From positions 1 to 13,534 of the forward strand of contig DASVMD010000050.1 of NCBI GenBank assembly GCA_036384495.1: a stretch of DNA of 13,534 bases, given 5' to 3'. The stretch comes from JAQGHB01 sp036384495 (GTDB lineage Bacteria > Patescibacteriota > Saccharimonadia > Saccharimonadales > UBA4665). The notes below the pieces were generated by a model. It saw only the letters and a list, made by a program, of their open reading frames with translations. It did not search any database and was not told the origin of the DNA. Within the stretch, counting starts at the first letter, position 1. Each line of letters begins with the position of its first letter. Shown here in pieces: positions 7,961 through 13,534 of this stretch. Made by a program: the position numbers and the translations under genes.

Positions 7961-8680
7961 ATGCAACCCAATCAGCCGTACGGGCCTAATCCTAATCAGG
8001 TGCCAAATACTCCGCCGCAACCCTACGTTCAAGGACCGCAGCCACTCCAAGCGCCGACTCATCAGCCGTCTGATTATGACTTTATTATGAGCCCGCAAAA
8101 AGCCAAAGGGCCAGGCCTAAAACTGCCCGGCGCCGGCTCCATAATTGGCCGCATTGCGCTGGTTGTAGTCGGGCTCATTGTGCTGCTCATGATTTTTACA
8201 ATTCTGAAAAGCGTTTTCAATCGTAAGCCCGATTTGACGCCGTTTGTCGGCATCATGCAGGATCAGCAGCAGGTCATCCTGATTGCTACCGACGCCGCCG
8301 GCCAAACCGCCATCACCCAAGATGATAAAAACATAGCTCTCACGGCAAAGCTCACGGTGAACACCGACCAAAAAAAGGTCTACAACTACCTCACCGGTAA
8401 CGGCGTCAAGTTCAACGAAAAAGCTTTCCCCACGCTGCTCAACGCCCGTGTCGACTCCCGTATTACCAGCCAGCTAGCCACTGCGGCCACTAACAGCACC
8501 TACGACACCACATTTAGGTCCGCCATGCAGCAAAAACTCACCACCTACATGCAGGATCTCAAGCAAGTCTACACCGCCAACAAGGGCCCGGTCGGTCGCG
8601 GCATCTTAAACGATAATTATAATAATGCCGAAAAGCTACTCAAACAGCTAAACCAGGCTGGCAGTCAGCAAAACCCCTAG
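7961..8680 (+). CDS. Single-pass membrane protein with proline-rich N-terminus
   Basis: The protein has 239 residues. Residues 1-36 are low-complexity and rich in Pro, Gln and Asn. They are followed by a short motif SDYDFIMSPQK (37-47), a Gly/Pro/Lys linker and one strong membrane helix (about 60-86, SIIGRIALVVVGLIVLLMIFTILKSVF). The remaining 150 residues are polar, mostly helical, rich in Gln, Thr, Asn and Ala. They are probably outside the membrane, given the positive RKP after the helix is the only cationic cluster there. I recall YDFI-type motifs before membrane helices in Saccharibacteria proteins, but cannot confirm it here. No enzyme motif is visible and the function is unknown. The ATG at 7961 has no real Shine-Dalgarno. 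TATGAT (7943-7948) or TTAAAT (7948-7953) lies 12 or 7 nt upstream, so the leader is very short or absent. The stop overlaps the MmcQ gene stop within CTAG. Confidence 0.75.
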   Translation: MQPNQPYGPNPNQVPNTPPQPYVQGPQPLQAPTHQPSDYDFIMSPQKAKGPGLKLPGAGSIIGRIALVVVGLIVLLMIFTILKSVFNRKPDLTPFVGIMQDQQQVILIATDAAGQTAITQDDKNIALTAKLTVNTDQKKVYNYLTGNGVKFNEKAFPTLLNARVDSRITSQLATAATNSTYDTTFRSAMQQKLTTYMQDLKQVYTANKGPVGRGILNDNYNNAEKLLKQLNQAGSQQNP

Positions 8681-9009
8681 AGCCCAGCGACCAGCTGATA
8701 GCTATGTCGGATGAGGTCCTGCACCTCTTGCCAGTCCATTTGGCCAGCCAAAACCAGCGTATTCCAGTGCTTTTTATTGAGATGGTAGCCGGGCTGCACC
8801 TCGTCGTACTTGTCGCGCAGCAGCTTGGATAGCTCCGGATCGCACTTGAGACTAAGTTGCACCGGCGTTTTACCCTCGCGGATCAGCGCGAACATCTTGC
8901 CGTTATCTTTGGGGCCAACTTTATACACTGCCACGTCCTCACCAAACGGATAATCCAGCCAAGCGTTGGGCATGCTCAAGATATACTCTTCTACAGTTTT
9001 ATGATCCAT
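8677..9009 (-). CDS. MmcQ/YjbR family protein
   Basis: The protein has 110 residues, the usual length of this CyaY-like fold family. Diagnostic stretches are PNAWLDYPFGEDVAVYKV (14-31), KMFALI (38-43), LSLKCDPEL (52-60) and PGYHLNKKHWNTLVL (73-87), with C-terminal LIRHSYQLV. Family members are proposed to bind DNA or act in quinolone-resistance clusters, but no biochemical role is firmly known. The frame extends to a TTG at 9018. I chose the ATG at 9009 because it puts the family core at its normal distance. The start overlaps the end of orn by 11 nt, so translation is probably coupled. It is the last gene of the hydrolase-orn operon and converges on the membrane protein gene with a 4-nt stop overlap. 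Confidence 0.85.
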   Translation of the reverse strand: MDHKTVEEYILSMPNAWLDYPFGEDVAVYKVGPKDNGKMFALIREGKTPVQLSLKCDPELSKLLRDKYDEVQPGYHLNKKHWNTLVLAGQMDWQEVQDLIRHSYQLVAGL

Positions 9010-9571
9010 GCTCTGCAAACCAGTTTAGATAATGTTGTAGCTCGGCTATCGAAGCCTGTATGTCATCGAACGCCCGATGTGCGCCGGCTTTTTCGAACTC
9101 GACGCCGTATTTACCCTGCATGAACACTTTCCAGGCGCTGACGTCGAGCATTCGATAATGTAGCTTGGCATCTAACTCCGGCCACCAGCGAGCGATAAAC
9201 TTACGGTCGTTATGAATACTATTCCCTGCCAGAATTGCCGGCTCGTCCCCGATTTGATCTGTAATAAGCTGGATCACTTCTTGCTCAACCTGACTGCTCG
9301 GCTTTCCACTGTCGAGCTTTGCCAAAAAATTATCCCGATTCTCTGGATACTGCGCCCACCATTCGGCCGAAAGTGGCTGCTGCATACGCTCTAACACCAG
9401 CTCCCTTGGCTGCTGCACCAGAGATTCGTAACTGGCGATCTTCTGGAAGTCAAAATCGGTAATTTCAGCGGCAATCTCCAAAATCACATCGTTTTGTGAG
9501 TCGAGCCCCGTCATTTCCAAATCCACCCACAACAGCTTGGTCGGAATCGCTTTTTTATCTATATCGGCCAT
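8999..9571 (-). CDS. orn: Oligoribonuclease (DEDDh 3'-5' exoribonuclease)
   Basis: The protein has 190 residues, matching the family length near 180. It finishes RNA decay by hydrolysing very short RNAs, mainly dinucleotides including pGpG. Catalytic residues are all visible: WVDLEMTGLD (D17, E19), AGNSIHNDRKFI (D122) and HRAFDDIQASIAEL (H165, D170), with the same H-x4-D spacing as E. coli Orn. LQ-W regions such as LSAEWWAQYPENRDNFLAKL also fit. The start ATG shares its A with the hydrolase stop (TAATG), so translation is likely coupled to the upstream gene. Identity is strong. Confidence 0.95.
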   Translation of the reverse strand: MADIDKKAIPTKLLWVDLEMTGLDSQNDVILEIAAEITDFDFQKIASYESLVQQPRELVLERMQQPLSAEWWAQYPENRDNFLAKLDSGKPSSQVEQEVIQLITDQIGDEPAILAGNSIHNDRKFIARWWPELDAKLHYRMLDVSAWKVFMQGKYGVEFEKAGAHRAFDDIQASIAELQHYLNWFAEHGS

Positions 9572-10347
9572 TATGAATACTCCTTTAGCCAGTCGGCCGT
9601 CTCTTTAAATAGCTGCAACATGACTTCGTCAGAATCTTCAAAATTATGGTGCGCGTCTTCAATAGTAATAAGTGATTTTGGTTCGTCCGCCACTGCGACG
9701 TAACGCTTCCCGAGTTCAGATAATACACCTTTTGCGGCCGAAATAATCTTTAGTGGATAGCCCTTGCCGGCAGCCCAGTCAGTAGTATCACCGAGTGTTT
9801 GCTGTTCGTGCGAGATAGCTTTAGCCAGCACGTAGCCCGGACCACTCAGATATGCATCAAAGTCGTCGAATTGCTTTTGGCGCGCCTCTCTTTTTTGTTT
9901 TTCCCGGTTCTCATCTTGGAACGCCAGCCCGTGCGAAGGATCCCATAAAACTGCTGCATCCAGCTTGCTTTTGGCGAGTAAAATTGTCGCTCCGCCATAG
10001 CTGTGCCCAGCAGCAAATAGTTTTGGCACATTTTTGGTCCGCAAGAAGTTGATTACCGTATCAAAGTCGTCGGCATGGGTTTGCAATGTGCAGTCAATAA
10101 GGTCTCGTGTGTTTGGCTCGGGATTGTACATGTATAAACGCAAGCTCGCGAAACCACGCTCGTATAGATATCGAGCACTCAGGTATGGCAGCAGCTCATT
10201 TGCCTCCCCCGTTAGACCGTGCATGATAACAACCAGCGGCATATCAAAAGTACCCCGAAGAATGCCCTTTATCTTCAATCCGTCAGTATTTGGTAAATCA
10301 ACATACATGTCTTCTTCGGGTAGTGCGCGGTAATGTAACTCTTCCAT
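9571..10347 (-). CDS. Alpha/beta hydrolase (serine hydrolase)
   Basis: The protein has 258 residues and is cytoplasmic, with no signal peptide. The oxyanion region reads VIMHGLTGEANELL (40-53). The nucleophile elbow is AAGHSYGGAT (S116), and the catalytic His is in EDAHHNF (H233 or H234). The usual acid position, normally GxxD two strands before the His, reads SAAKG (203-207), so the third triad member is not obvious; E211 is the nearest acid. A charged insert at about 145-165 (ENREKQKREARQKQFDDFD) may form a lid. The substrate is unknown; the layout resembles acyl-ester or dienelactone hydrolases. It heads the hydrolase-orn-MmcQ operon. TATAAT lies 8 nt before the ATG with no Shine-Dalgarno, suggesting a leaderless message. 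Confidence 0.85.
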   Translation of the reverse strand: MEELHYRALPEEDMYVDLPNTDGLKIKGILRGTFDMPLVVIMHGLTGEANELLPYLSARYLYERGFASLRLYMYNPEPNTRDLIDCTLQTHADDFDTVINFLRTKNVPKLFAAGHSYGGATILLAKSKLDAAVLWDPSHGLAFQDENREKQKREARQKQFDDFDAYLSGPGYVLAKAISHEQQTLGDTTDWAAGKGYPLKIISAAKGVLSELGKRYVAVADEPKSLITIEDAHHNFEDSDEVMLQLFKETADWLKEYS

Positions 10348-10355
10348 TGGTCTAC

Positions 10356-10361
10356 ATTATA
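10356..10361 (-). promoter_or_regulatory. Candidate -10 box for the hydrolase-orn-MmcQ operon (leaderless)
   Basis: A perfect TATAAT on the minus strand ends 8 nt before the hydrolase ATG. Transcription would start within about 0-2 nt of the start codon, and no ribosome binding site is present. No clear -35 is seen. Confidence 0.5.
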
Positions 10362-10379
10362 ACTTTTACCTCTATAAAA

Positions 10380-10412
10380 CAGAAACTCCGGCACTAAAGG
10401 ACGGAGTTTCTG
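10380..10412 (-). terminator. Rho-independent terminator of the flavin reductase gene
   Basis: A perfect 11-bp inverted repeat (CAGAAACTCCG at 10380-10390, CGGAGTTTCTG at 10402-10412) has an 11-nt loop. On the minus strand it is followed by TTTTATAG. It lies 27 nt past the flavin reductase stop and just before the hydrolase promoter, insulating the two transcription units. Confidence 0.85.
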
Positions 10413-10438
10413 GCGCATACGTCTCTCAAACGTAGTTG

Positions 10439-11023
10439 TTAGCTATTCGCGCGAGCGGGTGCCAAGGCGTCGTGGAGCCACTTGAGCGAAGCCAAGGTGT
10501 TGGTTAGCGCGCCGGCTGGGCCGTACGGATTGGCGGCAACTTCGGCGTCGAGCACGCCAGTTTCCTCGATCAGGCCGGCTGCGCCGGTGATCATGGTTGG
10601 TTCTGGCACCACAATGGCCATCAGCTGCGGCAGCGCAACGCGGTAATTAGCCAACGCAAACGCGCCGCCTACTGAACCGTGCGTTACGAGCGCCACCGGC
10701 TTCTTCACAAGCTGAAAATCAATGTAATCCAAGGCGTTTTTCATGGGGCCAGGAATTGAGCGGTTATATTCTGGGCTCACAATAATATAGGCTTCGGCTT
10801 CGGCCAGTTTGTCGAGCCACTTTTTAACTGCGCCCTCGGGCTTGCGGTTTGGGTTGTATTGCGGCGAAGCGTCTTCGTCAAAGAGCGGTAGCGCGTAATC
10901 TTTAAGGTCAACGACCTCGACTTCTGCACCTTCAATTTTTTGGGCTTCGCTGGTTACCCACTTGGCCACGCGGTCACTGGCTCGATCTGGTCGGATAGAC
11001 CCGACAATAATCTGTAGCTTCAT
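10439..11023 (-). CDS. NADPH-dependent FMN reductase/quinone reductase (flavodoxin-like fold)
   Basis: The protein has 194 residues and is cytosolic. It belongs to the NADPH-dependent FMN reductase/azoreductase-type family, which reduces flavins, quinones or nitro/azo compounds by two-electron transfer. The FMN phosphate loop is GSIRPDRAS (8-16). SPEYNRSIPGPMKNALDY (83-100) is the typical isoalloxazine-binding motif, and HGSVGGAFA (115-123) completes the flavin site. The ATG at 11023 is supported by AAAGGAG 9 nt upstream. A good promoter, TTTACA-17-TATACT (11073-11101), lies upstream and is embedded in two operator-like palindromes shared with the divergent HxlR-family gene. This context suggests induction by quinones, aldehydes or thiol oxidants through that regulator. 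An efficient terminator follows. Family identity is strong; the physiological substrate is unknown. Confidence 0.92.
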   Translation of the reverse strand: MKLQIIVGSIRPDRASDRVAKWVTSEAQKIEGAEVEVVDLKDYALPLFDEDASPQYNPNRKPEGAVKKWLDKLAEAEAYIIVSPEYNRSIPGPMKNALDYIDFQLVKKPVALVTHGSVGGAFALANYRVALPQLMAIVVPEPTMITGAAGLIEETGVLDAEVAANPYGPAGALTNTLASLKWLHDALAPARANS

Positions 11024-11044
11024 CTTGTTTGTCTCCTTTTATGA

Positions 11045-11064
11045 TATACTTTATATAGTATTGG
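11045..11064. promoter_or_regulatory. Operator-like palindrome 1 in the flavin reductase/hxlR gap
   Basis: TATACTTTATATAGTATTGG: ATACT and AGTAT arms around a 6-nt centre. It matches site 2 at 18 of 20 positions in the same orientation. It overlaps the best -35-like element for the regulator gene (TTGGCA, 11061-11066) and lies just downstream of the flavin reductase start point. Confidence 0.65.
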
Positions 11065-11072
11065 CAGTTCCT

Positions 11073-11101
11073 AGTATAAGCCCAATACTATACTTTGTAA
11101 A
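11073..11101 (-). promoter_or_regulatory. Promoter of the flavin reductase gene
   Basis: On the minus strand TTTACA (11096-11101, 5 of 6 matches) is followed after exactly 17 nt by TATACT (11073-11078, 5 of 6). Transcription would start near 11066. The -35 is inside operator site 2. Confidence 0.65.
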
Positions 11102-11108
11102 GTATTGG
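11089..11108. promoter_or_regulatory. Operator-like palindrome 2 in the flavin reductase/hxlR gap
   Basis: TATACTTTGTAAAGTATTGG: perfect 7-bp arms ATACTTT and AAAGTAT around GT. It covers the flavin reductase -35 and the likely -10 or start region of the regulator gene. It is 44 bp from site 1, about four helical turns, so both may lie on one face of the DNA. Binding would repress both genes. Confidence 0.7.
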
Positions 11109-11116
11109 AAATTATT

Positions 11117-11461
11117 ATGAATCCTACCTCTGTAAATCAAAGCATTGAACCCAAAACGGGCTGCATCGCTACCGCCATGGAAATTATTGGCAACAAGTGG
11201 ACCGCGCTTATCTTGCGCGACTTATTTGGCGGCCCAAAACGGTTTAGCGAACTCGAAAAGTCGGTTGGCGGCTGCAATCCGCGCACGCTTTCGCAACGCC
11301 TCGACGGTCTCGAAGCTCAAGGCATTGTCACCAAACAAAGCTTTGCCGAAGTCCCGCCGCGCGTTGAGTACAGCCTCACGCCCAAAGGCGAAGATTTACT
11401 GCCCATCGTGCAGCAAATGGCCGCCTGGGGCGAAAAACACGGACACTCAACGGGCTGCTAA
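11117..11461 (+). CDS. HxlR/DUF24-family winged-helix regulator
   Basis: The protein has 114 residues, the normal size. The winged helix-turn-helix core spans about 19-95: MEIIGNKWTALILRDLFGGPKRFSELEKSV, then CNPRTLSQRLDGLEAQGIV (recognition helix near 53-65), then the wing (PPRVEYSLTPKGEDLLP). Many members, such as YodB and HypR of Bacillus, sense electrophiles or disulphide stress through an N-terminal Cys. Here C16 stands at that position, C53 opens the recognition helix and C114 is the very last residue, so a disulphide switch is plausible. The frame extends to TTG at 11105, but that codon is inside operator 2, so I chose the ATG at 11117. No clear Shine-Dalgarno. Divergence from the flavin reductase across twin palindromes suggests repression of both and autoregulation. 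It converges on msrB with a 4-nt stop overlap. Confidence 0.93.
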   Translation: MNPTSVNQSIEPKTGCIATAMEIIGNKWTALILRDLFGGPKRFSELEKSVGGCNPRTLSQRLDGLEAQGIVTKQSFAEVPPRVEYSLTPKGEDLLPIVQQMAAWGEKHGHSTGC

Positions 11462-11856
11462 GCCTTAGTTTTATCTTCGAATTCCAGCGCCGCTGAATTA
11501 ATACAAAAGCGCATGCCGGTCGGTTGCTCCGGCGCATCGTCAAACACATGGCCGAGATGGCTGCCGCAGACAGCACAAGTCACTTCCACGCGATGCATGC
11601 CGTGGCTGTCGTCTTCTTTGAGAACTACAGCTTTGGTGTTGGCCGGATCGTAAAAACTTGGCCAGCCACTGCCGCTGTCAAACTTCGTATCACTTTTGAA
11701 AACCACGTTGCCACAGACGGCGCACACAAAGTCGCCGCTACCCTCTTCGTGCAGTAATTTGCCGGTAAATGGCGCTTCTGTCCCCTTTTCGCGCAGGATA
11801 TGGTACTGCTCAGGGGTTAATTTCTTTTTAAGTTCTTCGTCAGAAAACTCTTGCAT
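11458..11856 (-). CDS. msrB: Peptide methionine-R-sulfoxide reductase
   Basis: The protein has 132 residues. It reduces the R form of methionine sulfoxide in oxidised proteins, using a catalytic Cys recycled by thioredoxin. The catalytic motif is RFCINSAAL (C118; RYCINS in most members). The structural zinc site is complete: CAVC (C45, C48) and CAVC (C94, C97). SGSGWPSF (61-68) is the conserved substrate pocket with W65. It is cytoplasmic, with no signal peptide. The ATG at 11856 has no Shine-Dalgarno; TACAAT ends exactly 6 nt upstream, giving a probable leaderless message. It also lies 21 nt downstream of mscL on the same strand, so readthrough is possible. It converges on the HxlR-type regulator, and together with the flavin reductase forms a redox-stress neighbourhood. 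Identity is strong. Confidence 0.96.
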   Translation of the reverse strand: MQEFSDEELKKKLTPEQYHILREKGTEAPFTGKLLHEEGSGDFVCAVCGNVVFKSDTKFDSGSGWPSFYDPANTKAVVLKEDDSHGMHRVEVTCAVCGSHLGHVFDDAPEQPTGMRFCINSAALEFEDKTKA

Positions 11857-11862
11857 ACTTCT

Positions 11863-11868
11863 ATTGTA
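11863..11868 (-). promoter_or_regulatory. Candidate -10 box for msrB (leaderless)
   Basis: TACAAT on the minus strand, 5 of 6 matches, ends 6 nt before the msrB ATG, in the 21-nt gap after mscL. The spacing is identical to that at polA. No Shine-Dalgarno is present. Confidence 0.45.
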
Positions 11869-11877
11869 CGCCCGTGA

Positions 11878-12360
11878 TCAACTCTTGTCTTTTTTGGTTT
11901 GCTTTTCTTTAAGTTTTTCGTCGAGTTCGTCGAGATTGAAGATCTTGATAAGTATGTAGATAGCCAAAATCACAAAAATAAAGTCAATCAAGGTGTACAT
12001 AAATGCGCCCCAGGCAAAAGCCTGCTCACGGCCGTGCCAATGCAATGTAGTTGTCATAGAACTGAGTTTTTGGCCGTTAAACAGCAAGCCGTACAAGGGG
12101 TCGATAAAGCTGGAAATCAGTTGCTTAATAACTGTTTGGGCCTGCGTTGCAATAGCAAAACCAACCGCCAAGCTGACCACCGAATGAGCACGCAAAAAGC
12201 CCAAAAAGCCGCGCACCGGATTTACCTCATTTACAATCACCGACACCGTTGACGGATGCTGCTGGCCACGCTCACTTTTGGGCGTTTCGATGCGCACACC
12301 GCTGGCTGTGGTCAGGATTTTTGTCTCGTTGCTCTGAATTTGTCGTTTGCGCTTTGCCAT
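11878..12360 (-). CDS. mscL: Large-conductance mechanosensitive channel (MscL family), N-terminally extended
   Basis: The protein has 160 residues against 136 in E. coli. It is a membrane channel opened by tension to release solutes on hypo-osmotic shock. A basic, polar N-terminal extension (1-45) precedes the amphipathic S1 helix (about 48-60, NPVRGFLGFLRAHS). TM1 (61-83, VVSLAVGFAIATQAQTVIKQLIS) carries the family AVG signature. TM2 is about 115-142 (FAWGAFMYTLIDFIFVILAIYILIKIFN), followed by an acidic/basic C-terminal helix (ELDEKLKEKQTKKDK). By alignment the pore constriction residues L19 and V23 of E. coli MscL correspond to L64 and F68, so the second is bulkier. AAGGAG lies 5 nt before the ATG. 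The gene follows argS by 15 nt and is probably cotranscribed. It ends with TGA, the only TGA stop in the window. The MscL call is good although divergent. Confidence 0.85.
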   Translation of the reverse strand: MAKRKRQIQSNETKILTTASGVRIETPKSERGQQHPSTVSVIVNEVNPVRGFLGFLRAHSVVSLAVGFAIATQAQTVIKQLISSFIDPLYGLLFNGQKLSSMTTTLHWHGREQAFAWGAFMYTLIDFIFVILAIYILIKIFNLDELDEKLKEKQTKKDKS

Positions 12361-12365
12361 ATATG

Positions 12366-12371
12366 CTCCTT
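12366..12371 (-). promoter_or_regulatory. Ribosome binding site of mscL
   Basis: AAGGAG, 5 nt before the mscL ATG, within the 15-nt argS-mscL gap. It contrasts with the missing sites at several operon heads. Confidence 0.75.
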
Positions 12372-12375
12372 GGTT

Positions 12376-13534
12376 TTACATCTGTTCTGGGGCGTGAATG
12401 CCGAGTAATTCTAGCCCGCTTTTGAGCGTATCTGCGTACTGCGCCACGAGTCCGAGCCGCTGATTTTGCCGTGGATCGTCTATCACCCGGTTATGCTCGT
12501 AAAATCGGTTAAATACCTGCGCTAATTCGTACAAATACGTGGCAATATGGTGCGGCATCAGTTCGGCCACGGCTTTGTCGACAACTTCGGTATATTCGGA
12601 GATTTTGCGGACCAGGCTGCGCTCGCCAGCTTCCAAATCCTGAGGCAGCGCCGTCGGACCATCGGCTTTACGCAATATTGACCGTGCGCGGGCATGCGCG
12701 TATTGCAAATAGGGTCCGCTGTTCCCTTCCAGACTGACTGATTCCTCGGGATCGTAAATAATGTCGCCACCGATGCGGTTCTTTAGAAACGCATACTTAA
12801 CGGCACCCAAAACGGTGTCTTGCGCGTCCTTGCCAGTGGCGGCTTTATTGGCAGCGGTGGCCGCTTCCAAGATGTCAACGGCCAGCAAAACATTGCCCTT
12901 TCTGGAGCTCATCTTAACGCCGCCCTGTAGCTTAACGGTGCCGTGCGTTAGGTGGCGGGCTCGCTGCGCGGGCTCCGGCGCGAACTGCTCCACGCTCTTG
13001 AACATGACTTGCATGTACTGCGCCTGCTCGTTAGCCGTAATGTACAGTGACTCATCGTAGTGGTAATCCTGCCATTTTGTCATCAGCAAGCCGACATCTT
13101 TGGCCTCGTAGGTTGGCAACCCCTGGGAATTTATAAAAACGCGGGTGTGCAGGCCGTGATCGTCGCCCTTGAAGACAATGGCGCCATCGCTCTCCTGGTA
13201 GACATCGCCGACATGCTCGCGAACCGTTTGCAAGCCCAGCGGCACCACTTCGCTCTCGGGTATGGTGCGGTCAAACTGGTGAACCTCCAACTGATCGTAA
13301 AATTGCTTGAAATAGTCGTAGCTCCAAGTGCGGCAGGTCCAGTATATTTGAGCGAATGACGAGTCATGATCGCCGCTGGCATGCAGCTCGTACACCCGCT
13401 TGTTTACGGTAATGATTTCCTGCTTAGCCGTCTCGTCGTCTTCGTAGGCGTTATTGCCTTCCACATAGCGGTCGCCGAGCCATGTCGGCCGCTGCTCGGG
13501 TGCTATATCTTGCAGCTTTTCGGGCAATTCGCCG
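12376..13534 (-). CDS. argS: Arginyl-tRNA synthetase, partial (N-terminus beyond right edge)
   Basis: The frame is open from the right edge to TAA at 12376, giving 385 residues of an enzyme usually 550-600 long. It charges tRNA-Arg with arginine in translation. The N-terminal domain and the HIGH motif are outside the window. Visible are the class I catalytic core (SFAQIYWTCRTWSYDYFKQFYDQL, GDDHGLHTRVFINSQGLPTYEAKDVGLL), the KMSSRKGN signature (12892-12915) and the DALR-type anticodon-binding domain starting at GNSGPYLQYAHARARSILRK and ending YELAQVFNRFYEHNRV. It is standard for ArgS to have a degenerate or altered KMSKS, so KMSSRKGN is not unusual. mscL follows 15 nt later on the same strand. 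Identity is certain; no start is visible. Confidence 0.97.
   Translation of the reverse strand, partial: GELPEKLQDIAPEQRPTWLGDRYVEGNNAYEDDETAKQEIITVNKRVYELHASGDHDSSFAQIYWTCRTWSYDYFKQFYDQLEVHQFDRTIPESEVVPLGLQTVREHVGDVYQESDGAIVFKGDDHGLHTRVFINSQGLPTYEAKDVGLLMTKWQDYHYDESLYITANEQAQYMQVMFKSVEQFAPEPAQRARHLTHGTVKLQGGVKMSSRKGNVLLAVDILEAATAANKAATGKDAQDTVLGAVKYAFLKNRIGGDIIYDPEESVSLEGNSGPYLQYAHARARSILRKADGPTALPQDLEAGERSLVRKISEYTEVVDKAVAELMPHHIATYLYELAQVFNRFYEHNRVIDDPRQNQRLGLVAQYADTLKSGLELLGIHAPEQM

Noticed and set aside
11145..11468. Second plus-strand frame overlapping the HxlR-type gene
   Set aside because: It is a shifted reading of the regulator, whose winged-helix motif is clear in the other frame.
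11878..11880. TGA at the end of mscL considered as possible recoded glycine (SR1/Gracilibacteria code)
   Set aside because: The protein already ends with a typical lysine-rich MscL tail, and no gene in the window needs TGA to be read through.
13525..13527. Apparent start of argS at 13527
   Set aside because: The codon is TTG (Leu) and the frame continues open to the window edge (Gly-Glu precede it); the catalytic N-terminal part is still missing, so the gene is simply cut by the window.

Overview
This is a gene-dense stretch of a small bacterial genome. I think it is probably Candidatus Saccharibacteria (TM7) or a nearby Patescibacteria lineage, at moderate confidence. The reasons are: near-absent intergenic space, a strongly divergent DnaG, an MscL-family channel with a long N-terminal tail, a proline-rich single-pass membrane protein with a YDFI-type motif that I recall from that group, and an otherwise standard gene complement. 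Of the 15 stop codons visible, 14 are TAA or TAG and one (mscL) is TGA. The code is therefore read as standard, with no sign of UGA recoding. No rRNA, tRNA, CRISPR array, insertion sequence or phage gene was seen.

Layout. Positions 1-3517 (minus strand) hold a P-loop kinase, a YfiH/LACC1-like protein and the first 576 codons of DNA polymerase I, which leaves the window at the left edge. A plus-strand NYN-domain nuclease (3636-4247) faces rpoD. Between them lies an AT-rich gap with a hairpin terminator and a promoter-like array that could make a small RNA. Next comes dnaG-rpoD (4386-7311, minus), the core of the classical macromolecular-synthesis operon, with overlapping genes. Then an unrecognised minus-strand gene (7347-7862) and a divergent plus-strand membrane protein (7961-8680). 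A tightly packed minus operon of alpha/beta hydrolase, oligoribonuclease and MmcQ/YjbR protein follows (8677-10347). A redox module comes next: a flavin reductase (minus) and an HxlR-family regulator (plus) diverge around two nearly identical operator-like palindromes, and msrB converges on the regulator. The right end is argS (N-terminus outside the window), then mscL and msrB downstream of it.

How it works together. The window mixes replication and transcription housekeeping (polA, dnaG, rpoD), RNA turnover (orn, NYN nuclease), translation (argS), turgor relief (mscL) and a compact thiol or electrophile stress response (flavin reductase, HxlR, msrB). The most interesting signals are these: a primase that has replaced all four zinc ligands and contains no cysteine; a recurring arrangement in which a TANNNT -10 hexamer sits 6-8 nt before the start codon, suggesting leaderless mRNAs at several operon heads; twin operators in the redox module; and a candidate small RNA downstream of rpoD.
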